Below, piece by piece: positions 7,699 to 16,400 of a stretch of DNA of 64,000 bases. The stretch comes from Paenimyroides marinum (GTDB taxonomy: Bacteria; Bacteroidota; Bacteroidia; Flavobacteriales; Flavobacteriaceae): NCBI RefSeq assembly GCF_900108395.1, contig NZ_FNXE01000003.1, positions 1 to 64,000 of the forward strand. Direction: 5' to 3'. Within the stretch, counting starts at the first letter, position 1; every line of letters starts with the position of its first letter. The position numbers and the translations under genes were made by a program. The notes beneath the pieces were generated by a model, which was not told the DNA's origin, ran no database searches, and saw only the letters and a list, made by a program, of their open reading frames with translations.

Positions 7699-7760
7699 CG
7701 CTCTCGCAAGTTTTACGAAGTAAACTTGTGAGCGGCATCCTGAAGTCTCTGACTTCATCA
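7697..7760. repeat. Two perfect hairpins abutting the tRNA 5' end
   Basis: CCGCTC..CAAGTTTTAC-GAA-GTAAACTTG..GAGCGG (7697-7735) is followed by TGAAGTC-TCT-GACTTCA. The GAA loop repeats the hairpin style of sites A and F. These could belong to an attachment site overlapping the tRNA; this is inference. Confidence 0.5.
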
Positions 7761-7993
7761 TACCAAACAAACACATAATTGCAATACAAAAAAAATGAGC
7801 AACGCATATAAATCCTCGCTGTTCGGGATGTTAGAGCAGCGCATTCCGAACTATGAATAGTTTAGGATTTGTAATCCTATACCATTTCCCCAATTACTTT
7901 TTATCTCTTTTAAAAAGACATATAAACTTGTTAATAGATAAAAAACTATTATGGTTCTCTCTTTCCTCCATAAAATGTCATATTTGTCTGTTT
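7761..7993. other. Non-coding segment between tRNA and arsR copy 2
   Basis: No ORF. It contains an imperfect hairpin (TTCGGGATG..CATTCCGAA) and a perfect one (TAGGATT-TGT-AATCCTA). The last bases (GTCTGTTTTCAT) are the first codons of merT on the minus strand, after which homology to the left copy of the locus ends abruptly: a repeat boundary. Confidence 0.6.
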
Positions 7994-8368
7994 TCATAAT
8001 GTTTCTAATATTTTGTTTTCGTCAAGTATTTTGAAAAACGGTTTCAGCATTTTTTCATACTCTTTTGTCAACGAGTAAAAAATGGTTTGTGCTTCTCGTT
8101 CGGTTTCAATAAGTTTTCTGTCTTTGAGTTTTCTCAAGTGTTGTGAAACCGCTGAAATTGTCATACCAAGAATATCACTTATATCACAAACACAAAGTCG
8201 TTTTTCTTCATAAAGTAGAAAGAGTATTTTCAGTCTTACATTGTTTCCCGCTAATTCAAGTCCGTTCGATAAATAGTCAAAAGAACCGTTGAGTTCTGAA
8301 ACTCGGTCTTTACAGCGGTTTATTTGTTTAATGTCTGCTTGTTGTCGTATGCAAGAATTATTGTCCAT
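7994..8368 (-). CDS. ArsR/SmtB-family metal-responsive repressor, copy 2
   Basis: 124 aa, one conservative change from copy 1 (Leu for Ile), with the same CVCD metal motif and HTH. The start is placed at MDNNSC by analogy with copy 1; a frame extending to 8452 would overrun its promoter box. After the ATGA junction only the first four codons of merT remain (MKTD), so this copy has lost its transporter and now heads no mercury gene. The two copies delimit the 7.9-kb resistance island as direct repeats. Confidence 0.85.
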   Translation of the reverse strand: MDNNSCIRQQADIKQINRCKDRVSELNGSFDYLSNGLELAGNNVRLKILFLLYEEKRLCVCDISDILGMTISAVSQHLRKLKDRKLIETEREAQTIFYSLTKEYEKMLKPFFKILDENKILETL

Positions 8369-8371
8369 AGC

Positions 8372-8379
8372 ACAAAGAT
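8372..8379 (-). promoter_or_regulatory. -7 box of arsR copy 2 promoter
   Basis: The minus strand reads TATCTTTG, the Bacteroidota -7 box, 3 nt before the ATG. As in copy 1, this implies a very short or absent 5' leader. Confidence 0.55.
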
Positions 8380-8496
8380 AGTCAATTTGTTTATTTAAGC
8401 AATTACTTAAATACAACTCAAATTCTTTCAGAATTATAAAGTGACAGCTCAATAAATCTTTTTAAAAACAGATTTTTAATTCCAAAATCTGACCTC

Positions 8497-9777
8497 TTAC
8501 AGTCTTCTTTTTTTTTTCTTCTTCATTTTGTTAGCAAAATCCTGTTCCTCGTAATCATCGCCCTGTGCTTCGGGTAACAAACCGCCAAATGCCTCAATCA
8601 AACCGTCTTCGTGTTTTTCAGTAGTATTCAGGAAGTCGAACAAGTGATGAGGTTCTTCCGCAGGAAGATCTGCATCATTTGATGTGGATGTTTTTGGAAG
8701 TTGTACGACAGGTTCTTTAATCTCCGGTTTGATATTATTGTTCCAATAATCATTAAAGGTATTGGCAGAAAGTTCCTTTGCTAAGCGTGAACCGTTCCAA
8801 ACCGCCTTTGAATTGTGGTCTATGAAAGTGATACCATAAATACGACCTGTATCGTTCCGGCGGACCACTACATTAATGCCCTGTTCACTCAACTGCTTTT
8901 TAAAAGCCTGCTCATCATTTGTGGATTTCAGAGCAATAGAAATTGCAGCTTTTAGGGTCTGCTTACTTGGGTGGTCTTTTAAATCCTCTTTGCATTTTGC
9001 AAAATGCAGTTCCAAAGCCGGAAGCCCTGCATTTTTACCAAACAACGAAGCCTTGAACGGATGCCCGGCTCTTTCGCCTTTCTCGTTTAAAGGAATATAT
9101 AATAAGCCTTGCCGCATTTTTCCCTGCAATTCGCCCTCCACTTTTTCGGTGGTAACATTAAACAGGGAAAGCAAGGCATTGTATTCGCCCAAAGTCTGAA
9201 ACTTATAATAATTCGGTAGGTGGCGGACAACCGAAGCGATTTGGCTTTTCACATCGCCTGCCCGATAATCTACCGGACGGAAAATCTTGTCGTTCTGCTT
9301 GTGTTCTTTATCGGTTGCGGGTATCAAGCCATGTTGTCTTTCCAGTTCACGGCACACATTCATAGACCGCATTTTCTCGAATTTGTCCGAAATCTTTTTG
9401 CCCTGCTCGTCCACGCAAACCGATACAATGTGTATATGGCTGCGGTCGATATCGGTATGTTTGAATACCACAAAAGGCTGTTCGCCGTAGCCCATTTCCC
9501 GCATATATTCTTCCGCCATTTGCCGAAACCTGTCATCGCTAACCTTATCTTTCGGGTCGGGATTGAGCGAAATATGCAACGTATGCTTTTCCGTATTGCG
9601 GTTGGCAATCAGGTAAGGTGCAAAAGATTGTGCTAATTGTGCAACAGTATATGCTCCAGTTGGCGTTTCGATTATCTTATTTGCGAACAGAATTTTCCCG
9701 TTTTCATTCTCTACTTTGAGCTGATTGTACGCCAATGCACCGTATAAATTCCCGCTTCTGCCAATCTTTGCTATCAT
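8497..9777 (-). CDS. mobB: MobB-type relaxase of a CTnDOT-like ICE
   Basis: 426-aa relaxase/mobilization nuclease that nicks oriT and pilots the strand into the recipient. The histidine cluster of MOB-type relaxases is visible: HTLHIS (65-70) and RSHIHIVSV (112-120), with N-terminal tyrosines in NLYGALAYN as candidate nucleophiles. It ends in a basic tail rich in Lys and Arg. It is 8 bp downstream of mobA in one operon. In related elements a coupling ATPase gene usually follows; here arsR copy 2 and the resistance island follow instead. Confidence 0.85.
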   Translation of the reverse strand: MIAKIGRSGNLYGALAYNQLKVENENGKILFANKIIETPTGAYTVAQLAQSFAPYLIANRNTEKHTLHISLNPDPKDKVSDDRFRQMAEEYMREMGYGEQPFVVFKHTDIDRSHIHIVSVCVDEQGKKISDKFEKMRSMNVCRELERQHGLIPATDKEHKQNDKIFRPVDYRAGDVKSQIASVVRHLPNYYKFQTLGEYNALLSLFNVTTEKVEGELQGKMRQGLLYIPLNEKGERAGHPFKASLFGKNAGLPALELHFAKCKEDLKDHPSKQTLKAAISIALKSTNDEQAFKKQLSEQGINVVVRRNDTGRIYGITFIDHNSKAVWNGSRLAKELSANTFNDYWNNNIKPEIKEPVVQLPKTSTSNDADLPAEEPHHLFDFLNTTEKHEDGLIEAFGGLLPEAQGDDYEEQDFANKMKKKKKRRL

Positions 9778-9785
9778 CTGTACTG

Positions 9786-10220
9786 CTATTTTTTCAGGTT
9801 CTTTGCTTCAAATTCTTCGGTTATCTGAATGATTTTTTGGCATAGCATCGCCATTTCAGCCGTTTGTTTTTCCAATTTGTACAGGAACGCTGCGGCTTTT
9901 TTCTCCGAAAAATTCTTGTACAACAGCTTTACAATCTGGTTATAGTTTACACCTATGGAGCGGAACTGGCTGTGAAAAGAGGTCAGCCGCATATAAAAAT
10001 CAACCGTTCCCTTGTCAATCTGAATGGTTTTTATGGTCTTGTCAAAGATGCAGGACGTTATGAAATGAGCCTTTACCTGCATACCTGATTTATCAAACAG
10101 GGCAAGAAAATGGGCGTGTTCCTGCTCGTTAAAGGAAATCGTATAGCGGATGGTCGCCGGGTCTTCTTTGGGGCGACGTCCGGTCTTTTTCAATTGCTTT
10201 TTGTTGTTATCGTTCATCAC
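9786..10220 (-). CDS. mobA: MobA-like relaxosome accessory protein
   Basis: 144-aa small basic protein with an N-terminal ribbon-helix-helix-like region (RYTISFNEQEHAHF, 25-38) followed by helices including SIGVNYNQIVKLL, the signature of plasmid mobilization MobC/MobA-type proteins that bind oriT and assist the relaxase. It is the first gene of the mobA-mobB operon, 8 bp before mobB. Its start lies about 60 bp from a cluster of palindromes that is the best oriT candidate. Confidence 0.75.
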   Translation of the reverse strand: MMNDNNKKQLKKTGRRPKEDPATIRYTISFNEQEHAHFLALFDKSGMQVKAHFITSCIFDKTIKTIQIDKGTVDFYMRLTSFHSQFRSIGVNYNQIVKLLYKNFSEKKAAAFLYKLEKQTAEMAMLCQKIIQITEEFEAKNLKK

Positions 10221-10283
10221 TAATCCATTTTAAAATCCATACAAAACCCTGACTTTGGAAGGTGTTTTCTGCCCCCTGCAAAG

Positions 10284-10380
10284 GGCAAGTTGTTTTGAGC
10301 ATCGGAAATCATTCCGAGATGCTCAAAACACAACTTGCCGTGTTCCGGTGAACACAAAAATCCGCACTTCGTGACGGATT
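10284..10380. other. Palindrome cluster, candidate oriT
   Basis: Three inverted repeats in a row: a 24/28-nt stem (GGCAAGTTGT..TTTGAGCATC..GGAA at 10284-10307 against 10312-10339, two 2-nt bulges), then TGTTC-CGGT-GAACA (10341-10354), then AATCCG-CAC-TTC-GTG-a-CGGATT (10359-10380). They lie just upstream of mobA in the divergent mob/tra interval, where oriT lies in CTnDOT-type elements. No nick site can be assigned by eye. Confidence 0.5.
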
Positions 10381-10917
10381 AAATGTAACAGGGAAAAACG
10401 GCCCGATGCCGTCCTGTTTCGTGTCCATTTTGTCAAGATGCCTTTGCATAAATCCGTTAATATAATTCATCACACAAAGTAAAGACCTGCTTACAAGAGT
10501 ATTGCAATGCAATACCCGGACAAACACTGCCTTTGAACGCCAAACAGTGCCACACTTCAATCAGCAGGTCTTTCATTCACTTTATTTGCCATATTGTTTT
10601 AGAGCAGGGAGTAAAAAATGTATTAAAACAGGGAAGAAATCAGGATTAGTGTGCAGGTAGTTTGGAATAAAAGCATAAAGTTTTAAAAACGTAAAACTAT
10701 AAAAGTGTAAAAGCATAAAAGCGGTAAAGCATTTTGCCATTTGAGAAGTTTACCATTTACCAAAAAACATATCCAACAAGGCTGTAAGAAAAGCAAAAAA
10801 ATATACAGGCGTATTCCTGACAAACAATGCAGAAAAATGGGAACAATGTAATATTCAAAAGCAGGAATATTCAAACCTGCAAAGCAAGTAAAACGTGTAA
10901 CAATAAATTTTTAAATA
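10381..10917. other. Long intergenic region between mob and tra operons
   Basis: No credible ORF. It contains one copy of the dispersed motif CAAACACTGCCTTTGA..CGCC (10521-10555), here flanked by an inverted CAAACAGTGCC, and A-rich repetitive sequence around 10680-10740 (repeats of GTAAAACTATAAAAG type). It presumably holds the tra promoter. Confidence 0.5.
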
Positions 10918-11685
10918 ATGGAAACAAAGAAAAAAACCTTAAAAATCAGCTTCTCCACGCAAAAGGGCGGTGTAGGAAAATCGACAATGACCACCTTGCT
11001 GGCAAGTGTGCTCCACTACCGGTTAGGTTTTAACGTCTTGGTATTGGATTGCGACTTTCCGCAGCATAGCCTGACCAATATGCGTGAACGGGATAAGAAG
11101 ACCTTAATGCAAAATGAATATCATAAAAAGGCGGCAATGAAGCAGTTTCAAACCATTAACAAAAAGGCATATCCGATTATCAAAAGCAAAGCCGAATATG
11201 CTTTAGAAAAAGCATCGGAATATGTAAGCCAATCGGCTATTGTACCGGATGTTATTTTCTTTGATCTGCCCGGAACCGCCAATACCAAAGGGGTACTAAC
11301 CACTTTGAAAATGATGGATTTTATCTTTTCGCCCATAACCGCCGACCGTTTGGTCGTGGAAAGTACATTGGGCTTTACCAAAGCCTTTCTTGAACTCCCG
11401 AAAACCATTGAGGGTAATGATGAGCAAGAGTTATGGCTGTTCTGGAACCAAGTGGACGGAAGGGAAAAAACAGGCTTGTATGAGGCTTATCAAAGTGTTA
11501 TCAAACAACTCAGCCTACCCATAATGGAAACAAGAATAATGGACAGCAAGCGTTTCCGAAAAGAAACAGACGATACCGAAAACTATGTATTTAGATCCAG
11601 CTTGCTGCCCGCCGAAACACAATTGCTGAAAGCCACAAAAATGGATTTGTTTATCGAGGAATTTTTAAAAATCACGCAGCTATAA
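10918..11685 (+). CDS. traA: TraA, ParA-family ATPase
   Basis: 255-aa MinD/ParA-type ATPase. Deviant Walker A KGGVGKST (17-24), followed by VLVLDCDFPQ and IFFDLPGTANTKG (about 115-127). In CTnDOT-type elements such a ParA homologue heads the transfer region and is thought to influence element partition or transfer. It is followed 12 bp later by traB in the same direction. Function here is by family only. Confidence 0.85.
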   Translation: METKKKTLKISFSTQKGGVGKSTMTTLLASVLHYRLGFNVLVLDCDFPQHSLTNMRERDKKTLMQNEYHKKAAMKQFQTINKKAYPIIKSKAEYALEKASEYVSQSAIVPDVIFFDLPGTANTKGVLTTLKMMDFIFSPITADRLVVESTLGFTKAFLELPKTIEGNDEQELWLFWNQVDGREKTGLYEAYQSVIKQLSLPIMETRIMDSKRFRKETDDTENYVFRSSLLPAETQLLKATKMDLFIEEFLKITQL

Positions 11686-11697
11686 AAGTGATGAACT

Positions 11698-12108
11698 ATG
11701 AGTACTGAAAATAAGAATAACGATTTTAAAAAGCCTGATGTTGATGAGGATTATTTGATGAACATCATCAGTGGCGATGAGCCAGTTGCTTTGACTAAAA
11801 ACAATCAGCAACCGGAATCACCAAAGGAAACGAAGCCCAAACCTAAAGAGAAACCCCGAAGCAGTTCATCAAAAAAAGCGGACTACGAGGAAACATTTCT
11901 GGTCAATCGGTTCCCATCCGGTCGTAGTGGCAAGGTCGTTTACATTCGTCCGGAATACCACGAACGGTTGCTCCGCATTGTACAATTGACAAGGGAGGAA
12001 AAAACAACCCTCTATTCCTACATTGACAATATCCTTGAACACCACTTCAGGGAGTTTGGCGATGATATTACAAATTATTTCAACGAACGTTTTAAACCCA
12101 TTTTGTAG
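11698..12108 (+). CDS. traB: TraB-like DUF3408 protein
   Basis: 136 aa. A charged, Pro/Lys-rich N-terminal half (about residues 1-60) and a conserved C-terminal half (YIRPEYHERLLRIVQL, YSYIDNILEHHF) characteristic of DUF3408 proteins found after the ParA gene in Bacteroidota conjugative elements. The C-terminal fold resembles ribbon-helix-helix partition partners, so it may act with TraA. It ends 2 bp before the next gene. Confidence 0.7.
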   Translation: MSTENKNNDFKKPDVDEDYLMNIISGDEPVALTKNNQQPESPKETKPKPKEKPRSSSSKKADYEETFLVNRFPSGRSGKVVYIRPEYHERLLRIVQLTREEKTTLYSYIDNILEHHFREFGDDITNYFNERFKPIL

Positions 12109-12110
12109 CT

Positions 12111-12746
12111 ATGGAAATACTAATCGTGATATGCCTGCTGATAGTCATAGCCCTGCTTTTGCAGGACAAGATTGTAATTAAGAAACGGTCGGAGCAAAAG
12201 CCAAAACAGGAAAAAGTCAATCCGAACCTGCCCGATATTATGGGGCAGCCCAAACCTGTAATGCGACTTTCGCAGCCAAACACTGCCAATGAACGCCAAA
12301 TTCAGGAACCAGAGATAAACCCCGCTAATTTAGACATCGAATACGACGAAAATGAAGACGTAGGTATTCAGGTTCCGCAGGAAGAGCTGGACGAAGTTTT
12401 CAGTAATATGCCTGATTTTGAGGAAGAGGAAGAAGAATGGAACAGGTACGGAACATCCGGTGGCGATGACGGTTTTGCCCAAGGGGTTACCTTTGAAGAA
12501 CTAAACTCCGTGGGGGTGTTGCTCCAAAAAGAAAAACTGGAAACAGACCAAAAGGAAACAACGGTAGCCATAGTTCAAAGATTACAGGGAACCGAATTAT
12601 TCAGCCTGCTGGAAAATTCCATTGAGGGTGCTTCCCGAAAAATTGCCGAGCTTTTGGACAGCACACTCTCTACTGAAACAGAAGCCGGTTCTTCCAATTT
12701 GCGGAAAAATGATTTTGAAAACTTTGACATTGGGGAGTTTGTGTGA
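12111..12746 (+). CDS. traD: TraD-like conjugal transfer protein
   Basis: 211 aa with one N-terminal membrane segment (ILIVICLLIVIALLL, 3-17), a basic stretch, then a long acidic region (EEEEEEW around 104-110) and helical C-terminus. The position after TraA and TraB and the architecture fit the poorly characterised TraD of Bacteroidota ICEs. One copy of the dispersed ICE motif falls within its coding sequence (12276-12300). The tra operon is interrupted directly after it by an oppositely oriented defence module. Confidence 0.6.
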   Translation: MEILIVICLLIVIALLLQDKIVIKKRSEQKPKQEKVNPNLPDIMGQPKPVMRLSQPNTANERQIQEPEINPANLDIEYDENEDVGIQVPQEELDEVFSNMPDFEEEEEEWNRYGTSGGDDGFAQGVTFEELNSVGVLLQKEKLETDQKETTVAIVQRLQGTELFSLLENSIEGASRKIAELLDSTLSTETEAGSSNLRKNDFENFDIGEFV

Positions 12747-12776
12747 GGGTTCTTTCTCGTGTTTACATTCTCAGAT

Positions 12777-13496
12777 TTAGATATTATTCGACAATTTTTT
12801 AAGGTCAGTTTCATAGACTTTTAATAAAGTCTCATTAAGCTGTGAATATTTCTGAAGCTGAGTAATCCTCTTTTTTAACCTCTCAATATCATATTGTTTT
12901 GAATAATCATCTTTATCATAATCTTCAATATCAAAAGAAGGGTTATTATCTAATAAAACATTAATGATGCTTGTATCAGCATTATCAGATAGGTTTACAG
13001 CATTTTCAATCCACTGCTTTGTTCTCTCATTTTTTGCATTATTAGCGGCTTGGCCTAATGCATATTCTATCCAAATCCTGGCTGTCTTGTCAATTTCGTT
13101 AGCAATATCCATCCATTCTTCTACAGATTTATGATTTAAATTGTCTGTTTCTAATTCCGCCAGGTCTTGATTGCGTAAAGCATTATAAAAATAAGGTTCC
13201 TCTTTGTCAGGATTTAGCTTAGACAATGTATCCAGGATAGGCTCGAAACTTTGGAAAGGTCTTCTTCCAGATGGAAGAGAATGCCGGTGTTGCCATAACA
13301 TTAATATTACATCAAAACACTCTTTTTCTGCTGCCTCTTTTTCATTCCCTTCTGATTGTTCAGCAACAGATATTTTTTCTGCAAGATAATGAGCCATCCA
13401 GCGTGAGAAGGTATCAACGCCTGGTTCTAATTTAAGCTCTTTCACGAAGAGTTTACCCAAGTTTATGATTTTTTCCTGTAGTTCTAAGTTCTCCAT
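12777..13496 (-). CDS. Avs3b-like partner protein of AVAST-type defence
   Basis: 239-aa, soluble and largely helical. Conserved-looking block RWMAHYLAEKI (28-38), then ECFDVILMLWQHRHSLP and RPFQSFEPILDTL, ending in an acidic linker and a C-terminal coiled coil (about 205-235). It overlaps the 3' end of the large STAND gene by 44 nt, so the two are co-transcribed and probably translationally coupled. As I recall, AVAST type 3 systems pair the large Avs3a with a small Avs3b of this kind; its role is not established. Alternative: an uncharacterised accessory of another STAND system. Confidence 0.65.
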   Translation of the reverse strand: MENLELQEKIINLGKLFVKELKLEPGVDTFSRWMAHYLAEKISVAEQSEGNEKEAAEKECFDVILMLWQHRHSLPSGRRPFQSFEPILDTLSKLNPDKEEPYFYNALRNQDLAELETDNLNHKSVEEWMDIANEIDKTARIWIEYALGQAANNAKNERTKQWIENAVNLSDNADTSIINVLLDNNPSFDIEDYDKDDYSKQYDIERLKKRITQLQKYSQLNETLLKVYETDLKKLSNNI

Positions 13497-16400
13497 CTGA
13501 TGACAGTATAAATAGTTTATGTATAGGTTTCGAATATTCGTATTTATCTTCCCGGCTCCGGTATTTATAATTAATTTCCCTTTTTATTCCAACTTCCAAT
13601 ATCAGGTCACAATTAAGAGTTGAACACATGTGTTTTAAAAATTGTAATGACGCTTTTAACCGTTTACCGGCCTGATTTGGATTTTCATCTCTGTCGTCTC
13701 TGTGACTGCTCCATATTGCGCATTTCAAGGCTGGATATGATGACTTGGGTGAATACCAAATTTTCCCGTTACCATCTACAGACAAACTTAACCTGTCCAC
13801 AATATCATCTCCTATTACAAAAGGAGGATAGTCTACATTATCAGCATAGGGATCATATTCGTCTAATCTTTTGGAAACAGATTCATCCTTAATCCACCCC
13901 TTAAGCTCAAAAGAACCTGATTCTATTTCCATATCCCCCTCTTTATAATTAGGAAGTTTGTAGTCATGAGGATCACTGCAGGTTTCCAGTGCTATCATTA
14001 GTGCGCCGGAAGTGCCTTTAGAAACCAATGCAGAGGCAATTGAAAAACTTTCGGTTCTTTCGCTATCTTTTTCTTCCCATCCTCCCCGTACATTAAGCCA
14101 TTGTTCTCCGCTGTCATCGTCTGTTAGTAATGCTTCATAAAAACTCTTTTCCGGAATTTCCGATTTCCAGTTATCATCCTTACTTTTAGAAAGCCATTCT
14201 GGTCTCTTTAATGGCACTGGATCACGATAGTCTATTAACCATTTTCCATCAGCACACGTTAATAAATGACCTGAGATCCACTCGTCCCACTCATTATCAT
14301 ACCAATCTCTTTTTGATACTACAGGCATTTTTTCGAGAAACTTTGCTGCTGCTACCATCATGGAATGGTAAGACAAATAGAAGTCAAGATTATCTGTTCT
14401 TGGGTAACTTCCATGGTCATGCCAAGTTTCTCTTTCATTCGAATATCTATTCCATATCGATATTCTCGGATCATTGTTATAACCGTTTTTCTCTTTTATA
14501 CCCCATTCTTCAATAATGACATTAGCAGCTATATCTTCTACTTGTTTCCCCGGTACACCAAATACATCGCCCAACGGTTCAAACCAGTACCTGTCAAAAT
14601 CCCATCCGAAATGAAAATCATATTCAGTATTAACTAGTCCGTTAATGTGCCAATAACTATCTACTGTATCATTGTAATCCATTTCCACTACCGGCATATT
14701 GCTTTTACCAACAGCTTTTAGTTTATTCAGTGTTTCGTCATCATATATATCGTCCAAAGAAGTGGAGAGATTGACCGATATTTCTGCTGAAAACTTTTGA
14801 ATAAGGATGTGAGGTTCACCAAAGGCATAATGAACGAATATGTCTTTATATTGAACCAACAACTCGGGTTTATCAAGAGAAACTCTTACTAAAGCAATTA
14901 ATAAATATAATCGGGCATGAAGATTATAAAACGGAAATTGACAGCTACCAAAGGCATCCACTTTGTCATGCTGCATCCAGTTAATCAGTTCATCAATGAT
15001 ACCCGTACAGTTGAATTGGGCTAATGCACTTACCGTATGTGCTGCATTCCATCGTTCTGATGAGCGAGGGGATCCAAGAGCAGACCAAATGAAACCCGCT
15101 ATATTTTTGTTGACATTCTTAGATGTAAATAACCATTTATCCCATTCGCCATCACCAAAATCTTTCTCAATATGTAATTCAAATCTTGATAGTGTAAAAT
15201 CAAGTAAGTCCGTTACCTTTACAGGGTCGATTATTGAAGTAGCAATACTTACAAACCCAAAAAACATTTCTGCGTCAGAAAATTCGTACCCGCTTGACAG
15301 CCCTTCAAATATTCCTTCTTTTAGTTTATCTATTTCACTTTCACTAAGATTAAAATCCTGAACAAAATATTGAAAAGAATACAGGCTTATCAGTTCTTGT
15401 GCATACTTCCTTCCTAATTGCTTTGCTAAAACAGGCCAGTTTTTCTTGAAGCTGACCTTATTTTTCCATTCTTCTGGAAGCAATTTGAAAAAAGATTTGA
15501 GTTCATAACGATTTACTCTTGATAAGAGTAATATATCAATAAATTTCCAGAGATCCTTTTCATTCAATCTTTGTATCACTTCGTTCCAAAAGCTTTCAAT
15601 GTCCCTGTAGAAACGCTTATCGGATATTGCATTAAAAGCAAGAAGGCATTTTTCAAACTGTTCATTGTTGAGAATATCCAGAGCTCCAAAGACATCTTCC
15701 CAATGTACATTATCATCAGTTCGATTTGTGTTTTGAAGAGTTTTATCTTCTTTATCCTCCGGCAATAATTTTTTATTCTTTTGATGGTAAGCTAATATTC
15801 CATCTAATGTATCATTCTGGATATTTTGCCGGGAGGCTATTTGCTGCATCTTTTCCCAGTAATCGGCGGTGGTACCTTCTATTTGGAGCAGATAGATGGC
15901 ATCTGCAAATATCTTTTGCTTTATTTCTGTATTACCTTCATTTTCCAGGCAGATGGAAAGCAACTCTTCAAGTTGATGATAGGAGAAAAATCTTGACATC
16001 GTCCATCCTGTTGAAGGCGATATTTTGCCGGATTGTACCAATTCCATCAGTAATGCTTCTAACTGGTATTCAAACCTTCCTATGTCTCTATCCCGCCACC
16101 GGCTTAGTGCAGATATTCCTTCTCCGCTCGACATTCTCGCACAAACAGCAATCGCTTCGCTTCTGTTCCAATACTTTTCACGGGAGACATATTCTCCCAC
16201 TACTTCGGCACAGCGTATAAAACGATAAGCTAATTCGTCAGAGACACTATCTCCATTGCATGCTTGTTTAGCAAGTGATACAACAGCTTCCCATCTCCTG
16301 ACTATTTCGTCGCCAAATTTAGACACGATGTTTACGGCCTCTTCAAAATATACACTGGCGTCATCAGAGGCTGTATTCAATACAGCACGGGCAAGTCCGA

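Noticed and set aside
8369..8452. Longer form of arsR copy 2 starting at 8452
   Set aside because: The extra N-terminus has no counterpart in copy 1 and spans the -7 promoter box.
10309..10560. Open frame across the candidate oriT
   Set aside because: It lies over palindromes on the minus strand with no similarity and would be interrupted by structured DNA.
14963..15361. Several plus-strand frames inside the giant STAND gene
   Set aside because: They are antisense shadows of a continuous 2091-codon frame with clear domains.
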